Below, piece after piece: positions 17,584 through 25,056 of a DNA stretch of 64,000 nt. The stretch lies in contig NZ_CP019323.1 of the NCBI RefSeq assembly GCF_001971585.1, forward strand, positions 734,053 to 798,052, written 5' to 3'. The position numbers and the translations under genes were made by a program. How positions within the stretch are numbered: the first letter of the stretch is position 1; every line of letters starts with the position of its first letter. The notes below the pieces were generated by a model that made no database searches, was not told the DNA's origin, and was given only the letters and a program-made list of their open reading frames with translations. This DNA comes from Companilactobacillus allii. Its GTDB lineage: Bacteria > Bacillota > Bacilli > Lactobacillales > Lactobacillaceae.

Positions 17584-17700
17584 GAAACGAGTGATAAAAG
17601 CCAGATTCCTGCGCCTGCTACGAATACCGAATGCAACACTTCGTGTCACCTTCAATATTCTAGGCAGTGCTCAGAATCTAACCGGCTTTTTTCACTCTCT
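17584..17700 (-). repeat. structured 3' repeat element, copy C1
   Basis: Read on the minus strand it starts AGAGAGTG and ends CTCGTTTC. Outer helix AGATTC/GAATCT and AAAGCC/GGCTTT, conserved GAGCA / GCGCAG internal loop, helix CTGC/GCAG, and a tip ACAC-GAA-GTGT. It is the second of two tandem copies between lacB and lacC. Confidence 0.88.
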
Positions 17701-17817
17701 AAACGAGATATAAAGACCAAATTTCTGTGCTTGCTACGAATTATGAATGCAACACTTCGTGTCACCTTCATAATCCTAGGCAATGCTCAAAATTTAACCG
17801 GTCTTTCTATCTCTCTA
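17701..17817 (-). repeat. structured 3' repeat element, copy C2
   Basis: Minus-strand copy that begins exactly with the lacB stop codon (TAGAGAGATAG) and ends CTCGTTT, running straight into copy C1. Outer helices AAAGACC/GGTCTTT and AAATTT/AAATTT, loop GAGCA / GCACAG, helix TTGC/GCAA, tip ACAC-GAA-GTGT. The paired bases differ from C1 but pairing is kept. Confidence 0.88.
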
Positions 17818-18327
17818 ATCGTGGTAATATCCTTCATTCCACAACTTCATCTCATGGTCATAGAAGTGTGGGTTATCGTGTTGTTCTGGATTATCTGGTT
17901 CTAGTGCGTCGATCTTTGCAACAAGAGCGTCGTCTTCACCTTTATAATCAGCAGCAAGATAAGTCTTAACGATATCTTCAGCCAAATGTTCACCGACAAC
18001 GGCACCACCGAAGCTAATTACGTTAGCATTTAGGTGTTCCTTTGCATATTTAGCAGTTGTTGTATCGTTAACTAAAGCGGCACGAACTCCTTTGTTCTTG
18101 TCAGCAGCAGTTGAAATACCAACACCTGTACCACAAAGTACAACACCGTAATCGGCTTTTCCATCACGAACTAAGTTAGCAACACGTAGTCCGTATATTG
18201 GATAGTGAGTTCTTGTGTTATCGTATGTACCAACATCGATAACCTCATTACCCATAGCTTTTAACATATCTGAAATTTGCATCTTAACACTTGTGACAAT
18301 ATGGTCGTTTCCTAGTGCAATAATCAT
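17815..18327 (-). CDS. lacB: galactose-6-phosphate isomerase subunit LacB
   Basis: The 170-residue RpiB/LacB-family protein works with LacA to turn galactose 6-phosphate into tagatose 6-phosphate. It begins [16 protein letters not shown] and contains [30 protein letters not shown], the active-site loop with Cys. CAGGAGG precedes ATG 18327. Its stop codon TAG is shared with repeat copy C2. Confidence 0.95.
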   Translation of the reverse strand: MIIALGNDHIVTSVKMQISDMLKAMGNEVIDVGTYDNTRTHYPIYGLRVANLVRDGKADYGVVLCGTGVGISTAADKNKGVRAALVNDTTTAKYAKEHLNANVISFGGAVVGEHLAEDIVKTYLAADYKGEDDALVAKIDALEPDNPEQHDNPHFYDHEMKLWNEGYYHD

Positions 18328-18367
18328 AAAATATTCCTCCTGTTATGTAATTCTATTGTGAAATTTA

Positions 18368-18802
18368 TTAGATTAATTTTTCTAGCATATCTAGTCTGAT
18401 TTGGTGACGTCCACCGGCGTAATCAACACCTAAGTATGAATCAACAATTCCTTCAGCCTTTTTAGGTCCAACGATTCCGGCACCAATAGCGATAGCTTTA
18501 GCACCGTTATGTTGTGTTGTCATATGTGCTGTGTTTTCTTCAACAACGTTAGCTGTAACCATTCCATGAATCTTGTTACTTGCCATTGCTGAGCCTGCAC
18601 CGAATTCATCGAACATAACGCCACGGTCTGCTTTTCCATCAAGAATGTAATGTGATAGTTCAACTGATGAATCTACAAAATCAGCAGCTGGTTTCTCACT
18701 AAGGTCAATAACTTCATAACCTTTGCCTTCACCTTGTAAGTAACTCTTGATATGTTCCTTTAATTCAAATCCTGCTTTATCTGTTGCTAATGCAATTTTC
18801 AT
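18368..18802 (-). CDS. lacA: galactose-6-phosphate isomerase subunit LacA
   Basis: A RpiB/LacA-family subunit of 144 residues, beginning MKIALATDKAGFELKEHIKSYL and containing RGVMFDEFGAGSAMASNKIHGMVTANVVEENTA. As is normal for LacA, the loop lacks the cysteine seen in LacB. It lies between lacR (3-bp gap) and lacB. Confidence 0.95.
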   Translation of the reverse strand: MKIALATDKAGFELKEHIKSYLQGEGKGYEVIDLSEKPAADFVDSSVELSHYILDGKADRGVMFDEFGAGSAMASNKIHGMVTANVVEENTAHMTTQHNGAKAIAIGAGIVGPKKAEGIVDSYLGVDYAGGRHQIRLDMLEKLI

Positions 18803-18805
18803 AAA

Positions 18806-19579
18806 TTAATTCCTCCTGTTATCGTTGATAACTCTTACATATTGTTGATAATAATCTATTGTTTCATAAGAAGCACTCTTGTTAGTAATCAGATAATCAA
18901 CATCATCTAGACTGTAAAAAGTATAAAAATCATTTCGATTCAATTTGTATTTGTCAGCCACGATGTATTTCGTCTGAGAATTATTTAAAGCAACGCTTTG
19001 GATACGACCTTCTTCGGTGTTGGCAGTCATGATTTGAGAATTTTGAATACCATTAACACCTACAAACGCCTTATCGAACTTCAATCCACTAACAGCATTG
19101 CTTGCTAATGCACCTATTAATGTTCCTGATCTACTACGGTAAATTCCGCCAGCTAAGATCAATTCACATTGAACGTCAGCGTTCTTAAAACTTTCAAAGA
19201 CAGGAATACTTATGGTTACAATCCGCAAAGAATTAACGTTCTTAATATAGGGAGCGATTAATTCTAGTGTTGTACCAGGACCGACAAAGATTGTATCGAA
19301 GTTGCGAATCTCATTGGCTGCTAGTTTTGCTATCTCTTGTTTCTCTCTGATGTGAACTTCACGTTTTTCTAAATGTGAAGCTTCTTCTAATGGAGAAACA
19401 TTGACCTTTTGAGCACCACCATGAATACGGATAAGTTTTCCGGATTCAGATAATTCTTCAAGATCACGACGTATCGTCATATCGGATACATCTAATAGGG
19501 AAGTTAATTCGTTAACAGTTACAATGTCGTTTCGATCAAGTTCCGATATAATCTTTAGAAAGCGTTCCTTTTTTAACAA
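18806..19579 (-). CDS. lacR: DeoR-family regulator of the lac/gat genes
   Basis: The 257-residue protein has a DeoR N-terminal helix-turn-helix (NELTSLLDVSDMTIRRDLEEL, about residues 20-45) and a DeoR sensor domain with GPGTTLELIAPYI, like LacR/GlpR repressors that sense sugar phosphates. TTG start, five bases after GAGGTGG. It is the first gene of lacRABCD and divergent from gatABC; two near-identical operators flank the divergent promoters. Confidence 0.88.
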   Translation of the reverse strand: MLKKERFLKIISELDRNDIVTVNELTSLLDVSDMTIRRDLEELSESGKLIRIHGGAQKVNVSPLEEASHLEKREVHIREKQEIAKLAANEIRNFDTIFVGPGTTLELIAPYIKNVNSLRIVTISIPVFESFKNADVQCELILAGGIYRSRSGTLIGALASNAVSGLKFDKAFVGVNGIQNSQIMTANTEEGRIQSVALNNSQTKYIVADKYKLNRNDFYTFYSLDDVDYLITNKSASYETIDYYQQYVRVINDNRRN

Positions 19580-19594
19580 AAGACCACCTCTTTT

Positions 19595-19619
19595 TGTTTA
19601 CTATTGTTCGTTACAAACA
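19595..19619. promoter_or_regulatory. LacR operator 1 (lacR side)
   Basis: TGTTTACTATTGTTC followed by GTTACAAACA forms an imperfect dyad 15 bp upstream of the lacR start. It shares the core GTTTACTATTGT with the second site at 19763. Confidence 0.65.
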
Positions 19620-19742
19620 TAATTTAGCATCAGTTCTGTTCGTTGTCAATGTTTTTATTAATATTTCATAAAACCTTTTCATTTATTTAAAACCGCTATT
19701 ATAGGAAGATAATACAGAATAATATAAGTTTTTCAATTAATG

Positions 19743-19784
19743 TTGACAATTTTTATGATAGCGTTTACTATTGTGTTGTAAACA
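19743..19784 (+). promoter_or_regulatory. gat promoter with LacR operator 2 and cre site
   Basis: TTGACA (19743-19748), 17-bp spacer, TACTAT (19766-19771). The dyad GTTTAC...GTAAAC (19763-19768 and 19778-19783) covers the -10. TGATAGCGTTTACT at 19756-19769 fits the CcpA cre consensus except for the last base. The layout predicts substrate induction through LacR and catabolite repression through CcpA. Confidence 0.65.
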
Positions 19785-19819
19785 AAAACAAACAACCGAT
19801 AGGGCAGGTGGTGGTGTTA

Positions 19820-20332
19820 ATGAACAATTTGGCTACTGATCCACTATTTAACGAAAGTGAAGTATTTATTTCAGACGCTTCAACTCAAGAAGAAGTCTTT
19901 CGTGAAGTAGCTGAGTCTTTGTATAAAAGAGATCTAGTAACAAAAGATTTCATTAATAATTTGTTAGAACGTGAGAAAAATTATCCAACTGGAATTGATA
20001 TGTCTGTTGTATCGAAAAAGATACCTAACATCGCTATTCCACATACGGAGAGTGAATTCGTCAAATCACGAATGATCGTTCCTATCAAATTAAACAAAGA
20101 AATTTCTTTCCATAATATGATTGATCCAGGAAAGGAATTCGATGTGAAGTTTCTATTCATGATTTTGAATAATGATCCTGAGGGTCAATCCAATATTCTT
20201 GCTCAAATCATGGACTTTATGGCTCGTACTTCTGAAAACGAGTTAGTTTCATTCTTTAAAGCTAGCGATCCAAAGGATATTTATTCATTCTTGAATCGTA
20301 AGTTTATACAGTATGCAAAAGATAATAATTAA
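19820..20332 (+). CDS. gatA: PTS EIIA, galactitol/fructose class
   Basis: A 170-residue EIIA of the fructose-mannitol fold. The phosphorylated histidine is His75 in IAIPHTES. ATG 19820 is preceded by AGGTGGTG; in-frame upstream starts overlap this ribosome site. It is first in an EIIA-EIIB-EIIC operon with LacRABCD opposite, the arrangement seen for galactose uptake through Gat-type PTS in lactobacilli and streptococci. Confidence 0.88.
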   Translation: MNNLATDPLFNESEVFISDASTQEEVFREVAESLYKRDLVTKDFINNLLEREKNYPTGIDMSVVSKKIPNIAIPHTESEFVKSRMIVPIKLNKEISFHNMIDPGKEFDVKFLFMILNNDPEGQSNILAQIMDFMARTSENELVSFFKASDPKDIYSFLNRKFIQYAKDNN

Positions 20333-20346
20333 GGAGAGTGTATATT

Positions 20347-20652
20347 ATGTACAAAATTTTAGCTGCTTGTGGTGCCGGAGTTAATTCAAGTCACCAAATC
20401 AAGGATGCATTGGAAACAGAAATGAGCAATCGTGGATACGATGTTCAATGTGACGCTGTTATGGTTAAGGATATTACAGAGGATATGATGAAGCATTACG
20501 ATTTGTTCACACCAATCGCTGCTACAGACTTAGGATTTGAATCCGATGTTCCTGTTGTTGATGCTGGTCCTATCCTTTACAGAATGCCTGCTATGGCAAA
20601 GCCTGTATATGACCAAGTTGAACAAGCTATCAAGGATAGTGGTAAGGCATAG
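20347..20652 (+). CDS. gatB: PTS EIIB, galactitol class
   Basis: EIIB of 101 residues. The phosphocysteine loop is ILAACGAGVNSSHQI (Cys8) at the N-terminus. GGAG lies 10 bases before ATG 20347; a GTG at 20338 is too close to it. EIIB transfers phosphate from EIIA to the sugar at EIIC. Confidence 0.9.
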   Translation: MYKILAACGAGVNSSHQIKDALETEMSNRGYDVQCDAVMVKDITEDMMKHYDLFTPIAATDLGFESDVPVVDAGPILYRMPAMAKPVYDQVEQAIKDSGKA

Positions 20653-20691
20653 GCCTTACTTATCGGCATAAAATTCTAGGGGGAAACAGAT

Positions 20692-22110
20692 ATGTCAGGA
20701 ATAATTGATTTCGCCAACGCGGTGTTCAAACCCTTAATTGACTTAGGTGCTGCACCTATGATGTTAATCGTTTTGACTCTTATCGCATTGGCATTTAGAG
20801 TTAAGCTTTCTAAAGCTTTAGAGGGTGGTATTAAATTAGCTATTGCTCTTACAGCCATTAGTGCTGTTATCGGATTGTTGACATCAGCATTCCAGGACGC
20901 ATTGAATGCTTTCGTTAAGTCAACTGGTATTCAATTATCAGTAACTGACTTAGGTTGGGCTCCATTGGCTACTATTACATGGGGTTCTCCATACACATTG
21001 TTCTTCTTACTTATCATGGTTATCGTTAACGTTGTCATGATCGTAATGAACAAGACAAATACATTGGATGTTGATATTTTCGATATTTGGCATCTAGCTT
21101 TCGTTGGTTTGCTTGCAATGTTCTTTGGTGCAAACTTACTAATCGCTACAATTCTTGTTATTTTCATTGGTATTTTGAAGATTATCAATTCAGATTTGAT
21201 GAAACCTACTTTTAACGATCTTCTTCATGCTCCAGCTTCAAACCCAATGACAACAACACATATGAACTACATGATGAACCCTATTATCATGGTGTTTGAT
21301 AAGATTTTTGATGTTATTTTCCCATGGTTAGACAAATTCGATTTTGATGCTGCTGATTTGAACAAAAAAATCGGATTCTGGGGAAGCAAATTCGCCATTG
21401 GTATTTACTTAGGTATCTTTATCGGTTTACTTTCACACCAAGGTGTTAAGGAAATCTTTACACTTTCATTTACAGCCGCATTCTGTTTGGAACTATTCTC
21501 ACTTATCGGTTCTTGGTTTATTGCCGCTGTTGAACCACTTTCACAAGGTATTACAGACTTTGCTAACAGAAAACTTAAAGGTAGAACTATGAACGTTGGA
21601 CTTGACTGGCCATTTATCGCCGGCCGTGCTGAAATCTGGGCTGCCGCAAACGTTCTTGCTCCTATCATGTTACTAGAAGCTTTAGTATTACCTGGAAACA
21701 AAATTTTGCCACTTGGCGGTATCATCGCCATGGGTGTTACACCAGCCTTGCTAGTTGTTACACGTGGTAAGATTGTTCGTATGATCGTTATCGGTGCTTT
21801 GGAACTACCATTGTTCCTATGGGCCGGTACATTATCAGCACCAATGGTTACAGAAACTGCTAAGAAGCTTGGCGCATTCCCTAAGGGTCTTGCATCAGGT
21901 ACAATGATCTCACATTCAACTATGGAAGGTCCTGTTGAAAAATTCTTGGCTTACCTTGTTGGTAACGCATCTAAAGGACAAATCACATTTGTACTTTATG
22001 CTGTTCTTGCATTAGCCGCATACCTATTGATTTTCGTATGGTACGCACGTCAAATGAAGAAGAGAAACAAGATTTATGCTGACGAAGCAGCTGCTGCAGC
22101 TGCAAAATAA
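20692..22110 (+). CDS. gatC: PTS EIIC, galactitol class
   Basis: A membrane permease of 472 residues with the family's GAAPMMLIVLTLIALAFRVKLSKALEGG start, GWAPLATITWGSPYTLFFLL, and GLDWPFIAGRAEIWAAANVLAP segments and about ten spans. Given LacABCD, the incoming sugar is probably galactose (giving galactose 6-phosphate), with galactitol as alternative; the latter would need a dehydrogenase that is not seen here. Ends with an alanine-rich tail. Confidence 0.9.
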   Translation: MSGIIDFANAVFKPLIDLGAAPMMLIVLTLIALAFRVKLSKALEGGIKLAIALTAISAVIGLLTSAFQDALNAFVKSTGIQLSVTDLGWAPLATITWGSPYTLFFLLIMVIVNVVMIVMNKTNTLDVDIFDIWHLAFVGLLAMFFGANLLIATILVIFIGILKIINSDLMKPTFNDLLHAPASNPMTTTHMNYMMNPIIMVFDKIFDVIFPWLDKFDFDAADLNKKIGFWGSKFAIGIYLGIFIGLLSHQGVKEIFTLSFTAAFCLELFSLIGSWFIAAVEPLSQGITDFANRKLKGRTMNVGLDWPFIAGRAEIWAAANVLAPIMLLEALVLPGNKILPLGGIIAMGVTPALLVVTRGKIVRMIVIGALELPLFLWAGTLSAPMVTETAKKLGAFPKGLASGTMISHSTMEGPVEKFLAYLVGNASKGQITFVLYAVLALAAYLLIFVWYARQMKKRNKIYADEAAAAAAK

Positions 22111-22125
22111 GATTTAATAATAGGA

Positions 22126-22158
22126 AGGATATCTCTTAGCTGAGGTATCTTTTTTTTG
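22126..22158 (+). terminator. terminator after gatC
   Basis: GATATCTC, loop TTAGCT, GAGGTATC, then eight T. Confidence 0.8.
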
Positions 22159-22185
22159 TGTTCAATATCTCCAAATTGTACATAA

Positions 22186-22201
22186 GTTAATCTAGCCTAA
22201 C
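22186..22201. promoter_or_regulatory. candidate metal-regulator (MntR/DtxR-type) operator
   Basis: GTTAATCTAGCCTAAC is an imperfect dyad resembling DtxR/MntR-family sites, 79 bp before the metal ABC operon. A TATGAT -10-like hexamer lies at 22232. The match is modest. Confidence 0.35.
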
Positions 22202-22279
22202 AATTATGTGGAACTATCAAAGGTTTCCTGGTATGATATAAGTAAGTAATTAGGAAAGACTAAAAAATGGAGGGTCGCT

Positions 22280-23020
22280 ATGATTGAAATTAGAGACCTC
22301 ACCGTTGCTTACGATGACACACCGGTTTTCACTGATGTTGCCGTTAAATTTAACGCAGGCAAAATAACTGGAATCATCGGACCAAATGGTGCAGGTAAAT
22401 CAACACTTATAAAGGCGGTACTAGGTCTGATCAACAAACAAAAAGGGACGGTCACGTATAATGGACGCCCCTTTAGTGATGTTCAGAAAAAAGTTGCATA
22501 CGTAGAACAAAGAAAAGAACTGGATTTTAATTTTCCAATTAACGTCTTAGATGTCGTTATAACGGGTACTTATGGCAAATTGAGCTTATTTAAGAATCCG
22601 GGAAAAAAAGAGAAACTGGCTAGCCAAAAGGCACTGGAACAAGTGGCGCTAGAAGAATTCTCAAAACGCCAAATTGGCAATCTCTCTGGAGGACAACTGC
22701 AACGAGTGTTTGTGGCCAGGGCAATTGTTCAAGAGGCTGATATTATCATTATGGACGAGCCATTTGTTGGGATTGATCTTCAAAGTGAAACCGCAATAAT
22801 GAAGATTATGAAGCAGTGGCGAGATGATAATAAGACTATTATTGTTATCCATCATGATTTGAATAAGGTTTCACGATATTTTGATGATTTGGTTATTATG
22901 AATCACGGCATCTTGGACTATGGTCCAACTGCTAGGGTCTATAATGCTCAAAACATTGAACATGCCTTTAGTCCGGATCTTTCTGAGGTATTATTTGAAA
23001 CTCAGGAGGTGAATTCATGA
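22280..23020 (+). CDS. manganese/zinc ABC transporter ATP-binding protein
   Basis: An ABC ATPase of 246 residues: Walker A GPNGAGKST, Q-loop AYVEQRKELDFNFP, signature LSGGQLQRV, Walker B IIIMDEPFVGID, H-loop VIHHDL. The sequence pattern, and the permease and metal-binding lipoprotein-like genes after it, assign it to the MntB/SitB/ZnuC group. Its end overlaps the permease start (ATGA). Confidence 0.9.
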   Translation: MIEIRDLTVAYDDTPVFTDVAVKFNAGKITGIIGPNGAGKSTLIKAVLGLINKQKGTVTYNGRPFSDVQKKVAYVEQRKELDFNFPINVLDVVITGTYGKLSLFKNPGKKEKLASQKALEQVALEEFSKRQIGNLSGGQLQRVFVARAIVQEADIIIMDEPFVGIDLQSETAIMKIMKQWRDDNKTIIVIHHDLNKVSRYFDDLVIMNHGILDYGPTARVYNAQNIEHAFSPDLSEVLFETQEVNS

Positions 23021-23904
23021 ACTCAATAGGTGAATTTATTGATGCTTTAGGTAAATACGATTTCTTACAAAGTGCATTATTGACCGCCATCATGGTCGGT
23101 ATAATGTCTGGGATTATTGGAAGTTTCATAATCCTGCGTGGTATGTCCTTAATGGGAGACGCCATTTCTCATGCTGTTCTTCCAGGTGTAGCTGTTGCGT
23201 ATATGCTTGGGATTAATATCTTGATAGGTGCTTCGATATTTGGTATTTTGGCTGCAATTATGATTGGATTTGTAGCTGCGCATAGCAAAATAAAGACAGA
23301 TACTTCAATCGGGATCGTTTTTAGTGCATTTTATGCATTGGGCTTCATTCTGATATCAATGGCAGAGAGTTCAACCAATCTGCATCATATTTTGTTTGGT
23401 AATATCCTAGCAGTTAGTGACAGCGACATTATGACTACTGCTGTGGTATTAGCTATAGTGATTATGTTTGTTTCGATTTTCTATAAAGAATTATTAGTCA
23501 CATCATTTGATGAGACTTATGCCAAGACATACGGTTTAAAAACACAATTAATCCATTATACTTTGATGTTAGTACTAACACTTGTGACTGTATCGGCGTT
23601 ACAGACAGTTGGTATTATCTTAGTAGTAGCAATGCTGATAACACCTGCAGCAACGGCCTTCTTGTGGACAGATAAATTGTCGACGATGCTATATCTATCT
23701 GCTGGTGTAGGGACTGTTTCCTCAGTAATGGGATTGTATTTAAGCTACACATTCAACTGGGCATCCGGTCCAGCAATCGTGTTGATGGCAGCAGGACTAT
23801 TTGCAATATCGTTTGTTACTTCTCCCAAGCAAGGTTTCTTAGTAAAGAAATTCACACGAAAAACTAAAAAGGAGTTGCCTATATATGAAGCGGATATTGA
23901 CTAG
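23017..23904 (+). CDS. manganese/zinc ABC transporter permease
   Basis: The 295-residue ABC-3 family permease has about eight spans and the family segments GSFIILRGMSLMGDAISHAVLPGVA and VGIILVVAMLITPAATAFLWTDKL. Translationally coupled to the ATPase gene, and its 3' end overlaps the substrate-binding protein gene by 20 bases. Confidence 0.9.
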   Translation: MNSIGEFIDALGKYDFLQSALLTAIMVGIMSGIIGSFIILRGMSLMGDAISHAVLPGVAVAYMLGINILIGASIFGILAAIMIGFVAAHSKIKTDTSIGIVFSAFYALGFILISMAESSTNLHHILFGNILAVSDSDIMTTAVVLAIVIMFVSIFYKELLVTSFDETYAKTYGLKTQLIHYTLMLVLTLVTVSALQTVGIILVVAMLITPAATAFLWTDKLSTMLYLSAGVGTVSSVMGLYLSYTFNWASGPAIVLMAAGLFAISFVTSPKQGFLVKKFTRKTKKELPIYEADID

Positions 23905-24820
23905 CGTTATAGCGGCAATTGCAATTGTGGGTGGGGTGTTCTTATTCTTAAATAATCGTGCGACCACTACTGTAGAAGCTGATAATGATAAGTTACAGAT
24001 TGTAACGACCAACTCAATCCTAGAAGATATGGTCAAAAACGTGGGTGGAAATAGAGTTGAAATCCACAGTATCGTTAAGCGTGGAACAGATCCACATGAA
24101 TATGAGCCACAGCCAACAGATGTGGCCAAGTCAGTTGACGCTGATGTGATCTTCCACAATGGTTTGAATCTAGAGACGGGTGGTAATGGTTGGTTCACTA
24201 AGTTAGTTAAAACGTCAAATAAGAATTTTGATAAAGACGTTTTTGCGGCAAGTGACGGCATTAAACCACAACATCTAACTACTAATGAGAATGAAGTAGA
24301 TCCACATGCGTGGTTAGATTTAAAAAATGGAATCATTTATGTTAAAAATATAACTAAGGTTCTAAAGGATAAAGATCCAAGAAACGCTGAATATTATCAA
24401 CAAAATTCAGATCAGTATATTACAAAATTGACCAAGCTCCACAAAGAAGCAAAAGCCAAATTCTCAAATGTGCCAGAAAATCAACGCTTGTTGGTGACTT
24501 CTGAAGGAGCCTTCAAGTATTTCTCAGAAGCATATAAGTTAAAACCAGCCTATATTTGGGAAATAAACACGGAGGCTCAAGGAACGCCTGAACAAATGGA
24601 GAAATTGCTATCGATAATAAACAAATCAGATGTAAGAAGTCTGTTTGTTGAAACATCGGTCTCCGCTAAGTCTATGAATAAGGTATCAAAGGAAACTGGA
24701 TTACCGATCTACTCCAAGTTATTCACTGACTCATTAGCTAGTGAAGGTAGTGAAGGTGATACTTACTATACGATGATGAAGTGGAATTTTGATAAGATTT
24801 ATGAAGGTTTAATAAATTAA
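23885..24820 (+). CDS. manganese/zinc ABC substrate-binding protein (non-lipoprotein N-terminus)
   Basis: A cluster A-I metal-binding protein of 311 residues. The four metal ligands can be read as His71 (TDPHEYEP), His141 (DPHAWLD), Glu207 (SEGAF) and Asp282 (FTDSLA), the His-His-Glu-Asp set typical of manganese-preferring PsaA/MntC proteins. Unlike most Gram-positive relatives, the hydrophobic N-terminus (residues 5-22) has no lipobox cysteine, so it is either an uncleaved anchor or a secreted form. AAGGAG precedes ATG 23885. Confidence 0.88.
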   Translation: MKRILTSVIAAIAIVGGVFLFLNNRATTTVEADNDKLQIVTTNSILEDMVKNVGGNRVEIHSIVKRGTDPHEYEPQPTDVAKSVDADVIFHNGLNLETGGNGWFTKLVKTSNKNFDKDVFAASDGIKPQHLTTNENEVDPHAWLDLKNGIIYVKNITKVLKDKDPRNAEYYQQNSDQYITKLTKLHKEAKAKFSNVPENQRLLVTSEGAFKYFSEAYKLKPAYIWEINTEAQGTPEQMEKLLSIINKSDVRSLFVETSVSAKSMNKVSKETGLPIYSKLFTDSLASEGSEGDTYYTMMKWNFDKIYEGLIN

Positions 24821-24837
24821 ATAATTTGTGATTAGTT

Positions 24838-24879
24838 TCAAGTAGAGAAAAACTTCTTTACTTGGGACTTTTTTTTTAC
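24838..24879 (+). terminator. terminator after the metal ABC operon
   Basis: TCAAGTAGAG and CT-TACTTGGGA pair imperfectly, followed by a run of nine T. Confidence 0.7.
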
Positions 24880-25056
24880 ATTCATTTATCTGGAAAAATC
24901 CAATTTGGTAAATGATTAATTGGTTATTAGATTAATAAATATACCGATGTTTTTCCAATTGGCCAATATCAAATTAGTATTATGCTGTTATAATGTGAGT
25001 AATGGTATATATCTTTTTGAGGATTTTAAACAATTATTCAAATGGGGGGAATCATG

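Noticed and set aside
17452-17969. Two plus-strand frames (150 and 80 residues) across the lacB-lacC gap
   Set aside because: They are translations of the two structured repeats and antisense of lacB/lacC; the repeated NTSCHL-like peptides reflect the DNA repeat, not a protein family.
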